Positions 18,274-26,483 of a DNA stretch of 64,000 nt are shown piece after piece. This DNA is from JANQOH01 sp965243325 (GTDB lineage Bacteria > Pseudomonadota > Alphaproteobacteria > UBA7887): contig CBDEUQ010000003.1 in assembly GCA_965243325.1 (NCBI GenBank), positions 1,736,001 to 1,800,000 on the forward strand, in the 5' to 3' direction. The translations under genes and the position numbers were made by a program. Numbering within the stretch: the first letter of the stretch is position 1; every line of letters starts with the position of its first letter. Under the pieces are notes generated by a model. It saw only the letters and a program-made list of their open reading frames with translations, made no database searches and had not been told where the DNA came from.

Positions 18274-18817
18274 GACGGCGGCCCGGGAAACGCCGGCGGT
18301 GACGCTGAGCCGGTGCGCGCCGCGCGGGCGGATCGACCTGCGCGGCGACGCGGCGGACCCGGCCTTCGCGGCGGGGGTGTCGAGCGTCATCGGCGTCGAG
18401 CCGCCGTCGACGGCGAACACCGGACGCTCGGCGACCGGTGCCGTCATCCTGTGGCTGGGTCCGGATGAATGGCTGGTCGAAGTCGCTGCCGCGGCGGAGA
18501 GCGAGGTCGCGAAAGCGCTCGAAACCGCCCTCTCCGGACTCCATGCCTCGGTCGAGATCGTCGGCGACGGCAGTGTCACGCTGTCGCTCGCCGGCGGCAG
18601 GGCCGCCGACGTGCTGGCCAAGGGCATGACGCTGGACCTTGCGCCGGACCGGTTTGGCGCCGGCTGCTGCGCGCGCAGCCTGCTCGCGAGAGTGCCGGTC
18701 CTGTTGTATCGGCCCGGACAGGCCGCCGTCTACGAGATCACCGTGGCCCGCAGCTTCTCGGACTATGCGCTGCGCTGGCTGGACGACGCCGCGCTCGAGT
18801 ATCGCCAGACGTCCTGA
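18266..18817 (+). CDS. soxG: Sarcosine oxidase subunit gamma
   Basis: Smallest-conserved subunit of the heterotetramer, 183 residues, structurally like a truncated GcvT domain. It shows the expected LWLGPDEWLVEV (the GPDEWL motif), ETALSGLHASVEIVGDGSVTLSLAGGRAADVLAKG and RSFSDYALRWLDDA segments. The ATG at 18266 lies inside the end of soxA. The soxBDAG order is the canonical operon; glyA, folD and purU, which often flank it, are not present here. It ends 30 bases from the convergent transporter gene. Confidence 0.95.
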   Translation: MAETAARETPAVTLSRCAPRGRIDLRGDAADPAFAAGVSSVIGVEPPSTANTGRSATGAVILWLGPDEWLVEVAAAAESEVAKALETALSGLHASVEIVGDGSVTLSLAGGRAADVLAKGMTLDLAPDRFGAGCCARSLLARVPVLLYRPGQAAVYEITVARSFSDYALRWLDDAALEYRQTS

Positions 18818-18847
18818 CGACCCGACGCGCGCCGCCGCCCGGCGGCT

Positions 18848-20491
18848 TCAGGCCGGCGCCGGCGCGCGCCCCTCCTTGGCGCCGGGCGCGGGAACCGCCG
18901 AGCTGTCCTCCGTCAGCGATTTCAGGAGACCGTACGCCATGAACACCATAACGACCGAGATCGGCAGCGCCGCCGCGATCGACGCCGTCTGCAGGGCCCT
19001 GAGGCCGCCCGCGAGGAGCAGCACCGCGGCCACGAAGCCCTCGCCGAGACCCCAGACGATGCGGAAGCGCTGCGGCGGTTCGTCGCTCCCCAGCGAGAGC
19101 ATGGTGGTGATGACGAGCGTGCCCGAGTCCGACGACGTGATGAACCAGGTAGCGAGCAGGAGGGTGGCCAGCGCCGACACCGCCCATTGCAGGGCCGAGA
19201 TGTCGGTCAGCCGTTCGATCGTTCCGTAGAGCGCCGCCGGCAGGTTCCACGCCCTGACCAGATCGACGATACCCGCGGTGCCGACGCCGCCCTCGGCGGT
19301 GAGTTCGAGGTACATCGCGTTGCCGCCGAACATGCAAAGCCAGAAGAAGCCGATGGTGGTGGGCACGAACAGAACGCCGACCATGAATTCGCGGATCGTC
19401 CTGCCGCGGCTTATGCGGGCGATGAACAGGCCGACGAACGGCGCCCACGATATCCACCAGCCCCAGTAGAAGATGGTCCAGCCGCCCTGCCACGCGATCT
19501 CCTCTTCGGTGCCGGCGGTCCAGAACGCCATCGGGATCATGTTCCACACGTAGTCGCCGATCGAGGTCACGAAAAAGCCCATCAGCCACTTGAACGGACC
19601 GAAGAACAGGAAGAAGGACAGCAGAAGGACCGAAAGCCAGATGTTCCATTCCGAGATTATCCGGATTCCGTTGCCCACGCCGGAGACCGCCGAGATGGTC
19701 GCTATGATCGAAATGACGACGATAAGGGCGATCTGCGTCACGATCCCCGGGTCGATCCCGAACAGGACGTTCAGGCCGGTCGCCATCTGGTTGACGCCCA
19801 GCCCGAGCGAGGTCGCCACGCCGAAGATCGTACCGAATACCGCGAGCAGGTCGACGCCGTGGCCGAGGGGGCCGTAGATCCGGTCGCCGACAATGGGGTA
19901 GAGCGCCGAGCGCATCGTGAACGGCAGTTTCTTGCGAAAGCCGAAATACGCCAGACACAGGCCGACCACCACGTAGACCGCCCAGGCGTTGAAGCCCCAG
20001 TGGAAATAGGTGACACGCATCGCGTGCACCGCCCGGCTCATGTCCATGCTGGCGGCGCCGGCGGCGTCGGCATGCGGATTGTTGGGGTAGCCGAAGGCGC
20101 CGGAATTGTCGAAGTAGAAGATCGGTTCGGCGACGCCGAAGAACAGGATGCCGATGCCGACCCCGGCCGAGAACAGCATGGCGAACCACGAGAAATTGCT
20201 GAACTCGGGCCTCGAATCGTCGTCGCCCAGACGAATCGAGCCGAATCTGGAGAACATGAGGAAGAGACAGAACATCGTCAGCCCGACGATGACGAGAATG
20301 TAGTACCAACTGAGAGAGGCTTCGATCCAGCCGCGGATAGCGGTGTAGATCTCGTTCGCGAATTCGACGTTGAGCACCGTGAAGACCACGAAGGCAACCA
20401 CCATGCCCTTCGCGGCCAGGCCCATGCCCGTATGCAGTCCGCGCAACGGCCCCGTCCCGGCGATCAGCTCTTCCCGCGATCCTGACGACAC
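18848..20491 (-). CDS. BCCT family (betaine/carnitine/choline) transporter
   Basis: A 547-residue secondary transporter with about 12 membrane spans importing quaternary or methylated ammonium compounds, coupled to Na+ or H+. Diagnostic BCCT features are FSAGVGIGILFFGVAEPIFYF, the GWWISWAPFVGLFIARISRGRTIREF signature loop, and TWFITSSDSGTLVITTML near the C-terminus. The substrate is not decidable, but the adjacent demethylating enzymes make glycine betaine or dimethylglycine plausible. The start is GTG at 20491, with GGAGGG nine bases upstream. This removes a basic, non-hydrophobic extension present if the ORF is read further 5'. Convergent with soxG. Confidence 0.92.
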   Translation of the reverse strand: MSSGSREELIAGTGPLRGLHTGMGLAAKGMVVAFVVFTVLNVEFANEIYTAIRGWIEASLSWYYILVIVGLTMFCLFLMFSRFGSIRLGDDDSRPEFSNFSWFAMLFSAGVGIGILFFGVAEPIFYFDNSGAFGYPNNPHADAAGAASMDMSRAVHAMRVTYFHWGFNAWAVYVVVGLCLAYFGFRKKLPFTMRSALYPIVGDRIYGPLGHGVDLLAVFGTIFGVATSLGLGVNQMATGLNVLFGIDPGIVTQIALIVVISIIATISAVSGVGNGIRIISEWNIWLSVLLLSFFLFFGPFKWLMGFFVTSIGDYVWNMIPMAFWTAGTEEEIAWQGGWTIFYWGWWISWAPFVGLFIARISRGRTIREFMVGVLFVPTTIGFFWLCMFGGNAMYLELTAEGGVGTAGIVDLVRAWNLPAALYGTIERLTDISALQWAVSALATLLLATWFITSSDSGTLVITTMLSLGSDEPPQRFRIVWGLGEGFVAAVLLLAGGLRALQTASIAAALPISVVMVFMAYGLLKSLTEDSSAVPAPGAKEGRAPAPA

Positions 20492-20595
20492 GTCGATGCC
20501 CTCCGTTTTTGGCGTTCTCCCCGGCGCTGATTTCGGTGGATGCCAGCGGCAGCGCCCGGTATCCCTTCCCCTGCGGATCCGTCGCTTCCGGCGCA

Positions 20596-20628
20596 TTGCG
20601 GCACCCCTTGGTGCACCGCCTGCCGCAA
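20596..20628. repeat. 8-base inverted repeat in the transporter/efflux intergenic region
   Basis: TTGCGGCA (20596-20603) and TGCCGCAA (20621-20628) form a perfect inverted repeat with a 17-base loop that itself contains GCACC/GGTGC. It lies about 105 bases upstream of the BCCT start and 117 upstream of the outer-membrane efflux gene. It could be an operator for either gene or an mRNA leader stem; nothing more can be said. Confidence 0.4.
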
Positions 20629-20698
20629 GGGCGACAGCCCGCGACATGCAAACATGCCTCCAGCGTCAGCACAAGGAGCCGCGCAACGCCGTGCCGGC

Positions 20699-20728
20699 CC
20701 GTTCGGTTGTCTTCATCCGTTCGGTTGT
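20699..20728 (+). repeat. 12-base tandem direct repeat upstream of efflux operon
   Basis: CCGTTCGGTTGT occurs at 20699-20710 and again at 20717-20728, an 18-base period separated by CTTCAT. It ends 16 bases before the ATG of the outer-membrane efflux gene. Direct repeats placed so near a start are often response-regulator or repressor sites, but the period does not match a helical turn multiple exactly. Function unproven. Confidence 0.45.
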
Positions 20729-20744
20729 TCACAATCAGGCGGAT

Positions 20745-22172
20745 ATGTTCCGGTTCAGCCGCTCCGTCGTGTTCGCCGGCCTAGCCGTTGCCGCGGTTCT
20801 CGCGGCGGGCTGCGCGCCCAACGTCCACGCGCCGTCGCCCGTCGACGCGGCGGCCGGGGCCGAGCGCCTGCTTGCCCGCGATCTGTCCGACGCCGACCTG
20901 CGGCGATACCTGGCGCGGCAGGGAATCGCGACGGCACCGTGGCCGCCGACATCGTGGACGCTCGACGCCCTGACCGCGGCGGCGATCTACTTCGACGACG
21001 ACATCGCCGTCGCGCGCGCGCGCTGGCGCGAGGGCGTGGCCGCCGAAGCCGTTGCCGCACGCCGGCGCGGCCTCGACCTCGCTCCTTCCCTGGCGTGGGA
21101 CTCGCGTCCCGACTCACCGGGGGATTCGCCGTTTACCGCGGGCGTCGCGGTGACGGTTCCGGTGCCAGAGGACGACCGGCGCGCCGCGCGCCGCGAGGCC
21201 GCCCGGGCGGACGCCGCGGCGCGCGCGTTCGAAGTGATGCGCCGCGGCTGGGAGCGCCGCGCCGCCGTGCGCCGCGCCGTCGTCGGCTGCTACGCGGCGG
21301 ACGAGGGGCTCGCCGCCGCGTCGGCGCAACTGCGCATCCACGAAACCATCGCCGCCGTCTACGAGCGTCGCCACGGGCTGGGCGACGTCGGCATTGCAAC
21401 GGTCGCGCGCGCGCGCCGCGACGTCGAGACCGCGGCGCGCGAGGAGGCGGCGGCCGTTGGCGCGCGCGAGGCCTGCCGCGGCCGTCTGGCGGCGGCGCTC
21501 GGGGTCCCGGCGCGCGCAGCCGCCCGGCTGCCGCTGGATACGCGCAGCCTCGAACGCGCGCTCACGCTTCCGCCAGTGCCCGCCGCGGTGCGCAGGTCAG
21601 CGCTGACCGGACGGCTCGATATCCGCGCGGCGCTGGCGCGGCACGAGGCGGCGGAAGCGCGTCTTGCGCTCGCGGTCGCCCGCCGATGGCCGGACATCGT
21701 GCTCGAGCCGGGCCTGTTCTGGGACCAGGGCGGCCTGGTGTGGACGCTGGGAAGTAGCATCGGGCGCTGGCTCCGCCACGATGCCGAGGGCCCGGTCCGC
21801 ATGGCGGCGGCGGCGCGCGAGACCGCTGCGCGTGCGGTGCTGGCGCGGCAGGCGGATGTCCTCGCGGCGCTCGCGGCGGCCGATGCCGATCTCGCCGCGG
21901 CGCGCGCCCGGCGGGACGCGTCGACGGCGGCGGTGCGGCGCGCCGCGGACGCGCGCGCGGTCGCCGAGAGGCGTCTGGCGCGGGGCGAGACCGGACGTCT
22001 CGCGGTGCTCGAGGCCGATCTCCGCGTCGCCGCGGCCACACGCGCCGAGACCGACGCCCGGGTTGCGGTCCTGGCCGCGGCCGCGGCCTACGAGGACATT
22101 GTCGAACGGCCCGTCGTTGGCGCCGCCGGCTTCGACGTCGCGGCCATGACCTTCGCGGAGCGTGCGCCGTGA
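20745..22172 (+). CDS. Outer-membrane efflux lipoprotein (TolC/CusC-like)
   Basis: A 475-residue outer-membrane channel subunit of a tripartite efflux system. The signal peptide ends in a lipobox (VLAAGC, Cys near residue 24). The rest is long Ala/Arg-rich amphipathic helices arranged as two similar halves (about 120-250 and 300-460), as expected for TolC-type helical barrels, with SLAWDSRPDSPGDSPFTAGVAVTVPVP as a likely beta-strand segment. Overlaps the adaptor gene by four bases (GTGA). The unusually high Ala and Arg content reflects local GC bias. Family call is from architecture and context more than from strict motifs. Confidence 0.8.
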   Translation: MFRFSRSVVFAGLAVAAVLAAGCAPNVHAPSPVDAAAGAERLLARDLSDADLRRYLARQGIATAPWPPTSWTLDALTAAAIYFDDDIAVARARWREGVAAEAVAARRRGLDLAPSLAWDSRPDSPGDSPFTAGVAVTVPVPEDDRRAARREAARADAAARAFEVMRRGWERRAAVRRAVVGCYAADEGLAAASAQLRIHETIAAVYERRHGLGDVGIATVARARRDVETAAREEAAAVGAREACRGRLAAALGVPARAAARLPLDTRSLERALTLPPVPAAVRRSALTGRLDIRAALARHEAAEARLALAVARRWPDIVLEPGLFWDQGGLVWTLGSSIGRWLRHDAEGPVRMAAAARETAARAVLARQADVLAALAAADADLAAARARRDASTAAVRRAADARAVAERRLARGETGRLAVLEADLRVAAATRAETDARVAVLAAAAAYEDIVERPVVGAAGFDVAAMTFAERAP

Positions 22173-23290
22173 GCCGAAGTCCCGCGCGCGCGTGGAGTTG
22201 GTTGGCTGTCGTGGCCGTGCTCGCCGCCGTTGCCGCCTTCGACCGCGGCGAGGGGCCGGCCACCGCGGCGCTCGGCCATGCGTGGGCGGCGCTCGTCGGC
22301 ACCGTCCCCGGCCTCGACGAGGATGACGACGACGACGACGCCTACGAAGAGGCGGATGACGACGACGACGACGCGCCGGTCCTGCTCGTCGGCGGTATGC
22401 CGGCGGTACACCTGGATGACGTGCGACAGGGTCTCGCGGGCGTGAAGACCGCCCGGCTCGAACCGGGCAGCCTGATGCCGACGATCCCGGCGGTGGGCGA
22501 TGTGGTCGACGTGCAGCCCCTGGCCGCCCTGCGCGACCGCTACCGCGAGGAGTTCTTCCGCGCCGAGGCGGCGGACGTCGTACTGGCCGCAGCAAGACGC
22601 GAGCACGAACGACTCGACGCGCTGTACCGCGACAATGCCGACGTGGCGCGCAAGGCGGTGCTGCGCGCCGAGGCGGACTGGCAGGCCGCGCGCGCCGAAC
22701 GCTATCGCCTGTGGGCGAGCCTGGACTCGTTGCGCGCGCGTGCGCGCGGAGAATGGGGCCCGGTGCTCGCAGAATGGGCATTCGCCGCCGACGACGGGCG
22801 CTTTCGCGCGCTCGCCTCCGGCGACGGCAGCCTGCTGCGCGCCGTTCTGCCGCCCGGGCGCGTCCTGCCGTCCGGAGCGGGTGGCGCGTCGCTCGTGCGC
22901 AACGGATCGACGATCGCGGCGTCCTACGTCTCGCCGGCCCCGCGGACGGCGGAGGGCGCCGGCGAAAGCCACTTCTTCCTCGTGTCCGGCCTGTTCCTGC
23001 CGGCGGCGTTGCGGCTCTCGCTGCGCATTCCGCTCGCGACCGAACCGGCGACGGGTCTCGCCCTGCCGCAGGCGGCGGTGGTACGCGCGCTCGGCCGCGC
23101 GTGGGCGTACGTGCGCGTCGACGACAGCCATTTCGTGCGCCGCGCGGTGTCGCTCGACCGCGTACTCCCCGACGGGCGCTATCTCGTGAACGATCTCGAC
23201 CGCGAGGACGATGTGGCGACCGTCGGCGCGGCGATCCTCTACGCCGAGGAATTCCGCTCGCAGATCCGCAACGAAGACGACGACGACTAA
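22169..23290 (+). CDS. Periplasmic adaptor-like protein with acidic Asp/Glu runs (RND efflux, unknown substrate)
   Basis: A 373-residue protein between an outer-membrane channel and a heavy-metal RND pump, so most likely the membrane-fusion adaptor. After an N-terminal membrane anchor (WLAVVAVLAAVAAF) comes a striking acidic stretch at residues 50-68: DEDDDDDD, AYEEA, DDDDDD. Next is a region beginning LLVGGMPAVHLDDVRQGLAGVKT, then a long charged helical hairpin (about residues 115-205) and beta-rich C-terminal parts. The protein ends NEDDDDD. A clear lipoyl (HlyD) motif is not visible. The acidic runs suggest binding of divalent metal, but this is inference. GTG start overlaps the upstream stop; the pump starts eight bases after the stop. 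Confidence 0.7.
   Translation: MSRSPARAWSWLAVVAVLAAVAAFDRGEGPATAALGHAWAALVGTVPGLDEDDDDDDAYEEADDDDDDAPVLLVGGMPAVHLDDVRQGLAGVKTARLEPGSLMPTIPAVGDVVDVQPLAALRDRYREEFFRAEAADVVLAAARREHERLDALYRDNADVARKAVLRAEADWQAARAERYRLWASLDSLRARARGEWGPVLAEWAFAADDGRFRALASGDGSLLRAVLPPGRVLPSGAGGASLVRNGSTIAASYVSPAPRTAEGAGESHFFLVSGLFLPAALRLSLRIPLATEPATGLALPQAAVVRALGRAWAYVRVDDSHFVRRAVSLDRVLPDGRYLVNDLDREDDVATVGAAILYAEEFRSQIRNEDDDD
22316..22372 (+). repeat. GAC-rich microsatellite coding the poly-Asp stretch
   Basis: Runs of GAC/GAT codons encode the acidic segment of the adaptor, with the longest uninterrupted GAC run five units. Such triplet repeats can change length by slippage without breaking the reading frame. A second short GAC run codes the protein's last five Asp residues near 23275-23287. 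Confidence 0.75.
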
Positions 23291-23298
23291 AGCGCCGC

Positions 23299-26200
23299 AT
23301 GCTGTCCGCCGTCGTCAGAGCCTCGGTCCGGCACGCGGGCGTCGTCGTCGCGCTGGCCGCGATCCTGCTCGCCTGGGGCGGATACCGGCTCGCGACCGCA
23401 AGCCTCGACGTGTTTCCGGAGTTTTCGCCGACGCTCGCGATCGTCCAGACAGAGGCGCCCGGGTACGCGGCCGAGCAGGTCGAGCGTCTCGTCTCGCTGC
23501 CCGTCGAAGCGGCGATCGGCGGGCTGATCGGGGTTCGCTCGGTACGCTCTCAATCGATCCAGGGCCTCTCGGTAGTCACGGCGATCTTCGACGATGCGAT
23601 CGATCGTCTCGCGGCCCGCCAGGCCGTGGGCGAACGGCTGGCGCCGCTCGGGGAGAGCATGCCGCCGGGGGTCGCCGCACCCACCGTGGTGCCGTTTTCG
23701 TCGTCATCGGCCACCGTCATGACCATCGGCCTCACGTCGCCCGCCCTTTCCCTCATGGAGCTGCGCGGCCTCGCCGACGGCACCGTGAAGCCACGCCTGC
23801 TGCGGACTCCGGGCGTAGCCGACGTCAATGTGTTCGGCGGTGCGGAAAAGCAATGGCAGGTGCAGGCGGATACCGCGGCGCTGCGCCGTCACGGCCTCGC
23901 CCTCGACGATCTCGCGACGGCGGTCGCAGGCGCCGGCGACCCGCGCGGCGCCGGTTTTCTCGAAACGCCGACGCAGCAACTCGCGGTCGCCACGGGTGGG
24001 CAGTCGCTCGAGCCCGACGACGTGCGCGACGCGGTCTTGCGCGCCGACGGCGTGCGCGCGGTAACGGTGGGCGAAGTGGCCGCCGTGACCGCTGGCGCCG
24101 CGCCGCCGATCAGCAAGGCGACGATCGCCGGCGAACCGGGCATCGTGATGATGGTCATCGGCCAGTTCGGCGCCAACACGCTCGCCGTCAGCCGCGAGAT
24201 CGATGCCGCACTAGCCGAGCTCGGGGCGACGTTCGCTCGGCAGGGCGTCGTTCTGCACGACGATCTGTTTCGTCCCGCGACCTACATTCAGCGGTCCCTC
24301 GCCGGAATCTTCGAACACCTGGCGCTGGGCTCGGCACTGGTCGTCGCCATTCTCGTGGCGTTCCTGTTCAACGCGCGCACCGCGTTCATTTCCGCCATCG
24401 CCATCCCGCTGTCGTTGATCGCCGCGGCGGTGGCGGTGCTGGAAGCGGGCGCGAACCTGAACATCATGGTCCTCGGCGGGTTGGCGATCGCGCTCGGCGA
24501 GGTCGTCGACGACGCGATCATCGACACCGAGAACGTGTTCCGGCGGCTGCGCGAGAACCGGGCGCGGATGGCGCCGCGACCGGTGCCGGACGTTGTCTTC
24601 GACGCGTCGATGGAGGTCCGCGGCTCGGTCGTCCATGCGACCCTCATCGTCGCGCTGGCCTTCGTGCCCCTGCTGTCGCTCTCCGGCGTTCCCGGGCGCA
24701 TGTTTCTGCCCGTCGGCGCGACCTACATCCTGGCTATCGTTGCCTCGCTCGTCGTCGCGCTGACCGTGACGCCGGCGCTGTGCGTCCTGCTCCTCGGCGG
24801 GCGAGGCGGCGGCCTGCGGCCGCCGCCGCTGATCCGGCTCCTCCGGCCGGCATACCGCGCCACGCTGCGTTTCGTGGCCCGGCACGACGTGGCCACCATG
24901 GCGGCGACCGCGCTCGCCCTCGCCGCCGGTCTCGCGGTCCTGCCCGCCCTCGACAGCCGGTTCCTGCCGGAGCTGCGCGAGGGGCACTACATGATCCACA
25001 CTTCGGGCGTTCCGGGCACGTCCCTGGACGAGAACATACGCGTCGGCACCTCGCTGACCGAACAGGTTCTGGCGGTCCCCGGCGTGCGCAAGATGTCTCA
25101 ATGGGCGGGCCGCGCGGAGCGCGGCGCCGACACCTTCGGCAGCCACTACGCGGAGTACGAGGTCGATCTCGAGCCCCTGTCCGGGAGTGGACAACAGGAG
25201 GTGCTCGATTCCATCCGCACGCTGTTCGACCGCTTTCCGGGCATCGCCGCCGAGGTCAACACGTTTCTCGTGGAGCGCGTCGACGAGACGGTGTCGGGCT
25301 ACGCGGCGGCCGTGGTCGTGAACGTATACGGCGCCGACCTCGACCTGCTCGACCGCAAGGGGCAGGAAGTCGCGGCGTTGATGCGCACCCTTCCCGGCGC
25401 GGTCGACGTGCGCGTGCGCGCACCCCACGGCGTGCCGGTGCTTGCCGTCGACATCGACGGCGAGCGCGCGGCGTTCCACGGCGTTCGCCCGGCAAGCGTC
25501 TACGACGCGGTCAATATCGCCTTCGAGGGGCGGACGGTCGGCCGAATCGACGAGGGCGACCGCGCGGTGCCGCTGGTCGTCACCCTTCCTCCCGCGTGGC
25601 GCGCCTATCCGGAACGCATCCGCGACCTCCCGGTCGCGGCGCCCGGCGGCCGCCTCGTCTCGCTCGGCGACGTCGCGGCGGTGACGCAGGCCTCGGGACG
25701 CTACGTCATTCTGCACGAAGGCGGCCGCCGGTTGCAGACGGTGACCTGCAACCTCGTCGGCGTCGATGCGGAACGTTTCGTGGCGCAACTGGAAGAGCGT
25801 CTGCGGACCGAGATCGACCTTCCCGTGGACAGTTATTTCGAGATCGGGGGATCGGCGGTGGAAGCGCTGGAAGCGCGCACCGAGCTGATCCTGCACGCGG
25901 TGCTCGTCGGCGCCGGCGTGCTGCTGCTGCTGTACCTCGCGCTGGGGCGCGTCGCCAACGTGGCGCTGGTAACCACCAACCTGCCGTTCTCTCTCGTCGG
26001 CGGCGTGCTCGCGGCGCTGTTCGCGGGAGGCGTGCTGTCGCTCGGATCGTTCATCGGCTTCGTCACCCTGTTCGGCATCACGCTGCGCAACGCCATCATG
26101 CTCGTCTCGCACTACCGCCATCTCGTCGCCGTCGAAGGGCTGACGTGGTCGACCGAAACGGCGATACGCGGCGCCGAGGAACGCCTGCCCTCGATCCTGA

Positions 26201-26379
26201 TGACGGCGCTCGTCACCGCCTTCGCGATGCTGCCCATCGCCTTGGGCAGCGACAATCCCGGCCGCGAGATCATCGGCCCCATGGCCGGTGTTATCGTCGG
26301 CGGCATCGCCACCTCGACGATTCTCAACCTGCTCGTGCTGCCCGCCGTGATGGCGCGCTACGGCCGCTTCGAGCGATAG
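23299..26379 (+). CDS. Heavy-metal-type RND efflux pump (CzcA/CusA family, unknown ion)
   Basis: A 1026-residue proton-driven inner-membrane pump with the RND plan of 12 spans and two large periplasmic loops. Family motifs are DVFPEFSPTLAIVQTEAPGYAAEQVERLVSLPVE and the TM4 motif GEVVDDAIIDTENVFRRL with adjacent Asp404 and Asp405 (proton relay). The cation-efflux-type LPELREGHYMIHTSGVPGTS and the C-terminal ITLRNAIMLVSHYRHL are also present. The three Met residues that bind Cu(I) in CusA are not conserved here (HYMIH in place of LYMP, YAEYEVDL in place of the second Met site), so a metal other than Cu/Ag is likely. Last gene of the first efflux operon; the second system's operator follows. Confidence 0.88.
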   Translation: MLSAVVRASVRHAGVVVALAAILLAWGGYRLATASLDVFPEFSPTLAIVQTEAPGYAAEQVERLVSLPVEAAIGGLIGVRSVRSQSIQGLSVVTAIFDDAIDRLAARQAVGERLAPLGESMPPGVAAPTVVPFSSSSATVMTIGLTSPALSLMELRGLADGTVKPRLLRTPGVADVNVFGGAEKQWQVQADTAALRRHGLALDDLATAVAGAGDPRGAGFLETPTQQLAVATGGQSLEPDDVRDAVLRADGVRAVTVGEVAAVTAGAAPPISKATIAGEPGIVMMVIGQFGANTLAVSREIDAALAELGATFARQGVVLHDDLFRPATYIQRSLAGIFEHLALGSALVVAILVAFLFNARTAFISAIAIPLSLIAAAVAVLEAGANLNIMVLGGLAIALGEVVDDAIIDTENVFRRLRENRARMAPRPVPDVVFDASMEVRGSVVHATLIVALAFVPLLSLSGVPGRMFLPVGATYILAIVASLVVALTVTPALCVLLLGGRGGGLRPPPLIRLLRPAYRATLRFVARHDVATMAATALALAAGLAVLPALDSRFLPELREGHYMIHTSGVPGTSLDENIRVGTSLTEQVLAVPGVRKMSQWAGRAERGADTFGSHYAEYEVDLEPLSGSGQQEVLDSIRTLFDRFPGIAAEVNTFLVERVDETVSGYAAAVVVNVYGADLDLLDRKGQEVAALMRTLPGAVDVRVRAPHGVPVLAVDIDGERAAFHGVRPASVYDAVNIAFEGRTVGRIDEGDRAVPLVVTLPPAWRAYPERIRDLPVAAPGGRLVSLGDVAAVTQASGRYVILHEGGRRLQTVTCNLVGVDAERFVAQLEERLRTEIDLPVDSYFEIGGSAVEALEARTELILHAVLVGAGVLLLLYLALGRVANVALVTTNLPFSLVGGVLAALFAGGVLSLGSFIGFVTLFGITLRNAIMLVSHYRHLVAVEGLTWSTETAIRGAEERLPSILMTALVTAFAMLPIALGSDNPGREIIGPMAGVIVGGIATSTILNLLVLPAVMARYGRFER

Positions 26380-26409
26380 GCGCGCCGCAGCGCGCCTCCG
26401 CCCCGCAGC

Positions 26410-26436
26410 TTGACCGATACCCTAGGGGGGTATACC
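26410..26436 (+). promoter_or_regulatory. CsoR-like operator inside the promoter of the cus-like operon
   Basis: ATACCCTAGGGGGGTATAC (26417-26435) is a pseudo-palindrome of A/T-flanked C and G tracts, close to the operators of CsoR/RcnR-family metal repressors (for example the B. subtilis copZA operator). It sits between a -35-like TTGACC (26410-26415) and a -10-like TATACC (26431-26436) spaced 15 bases apart, so a bound repressor would block RNA polymerase. Translation of the first gene begins 48 bases downstream. No csoR gene is in the window. Confidence 0.7.
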
Positions 26437-26483
26437 GTGGAGTACGGTGCCCTCGGGCGGATACCTGTGTCGGGGAGAGGAGG

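Noticed and set aside
20699..20728. The direct repeats as a CRISPR or attachment site
   Set aside because: Only two units, 6-base spacer, no cas or integrase gene, and position close to a start codon fits a regulatory site better.
22316..22372. The poly-Asp run as a sequencing or assembly artefact
   Set aside because: The frame stays open on both sides, codons mix GAC, GAT, GAG and GAA, and a second acidic run ends the same protein.
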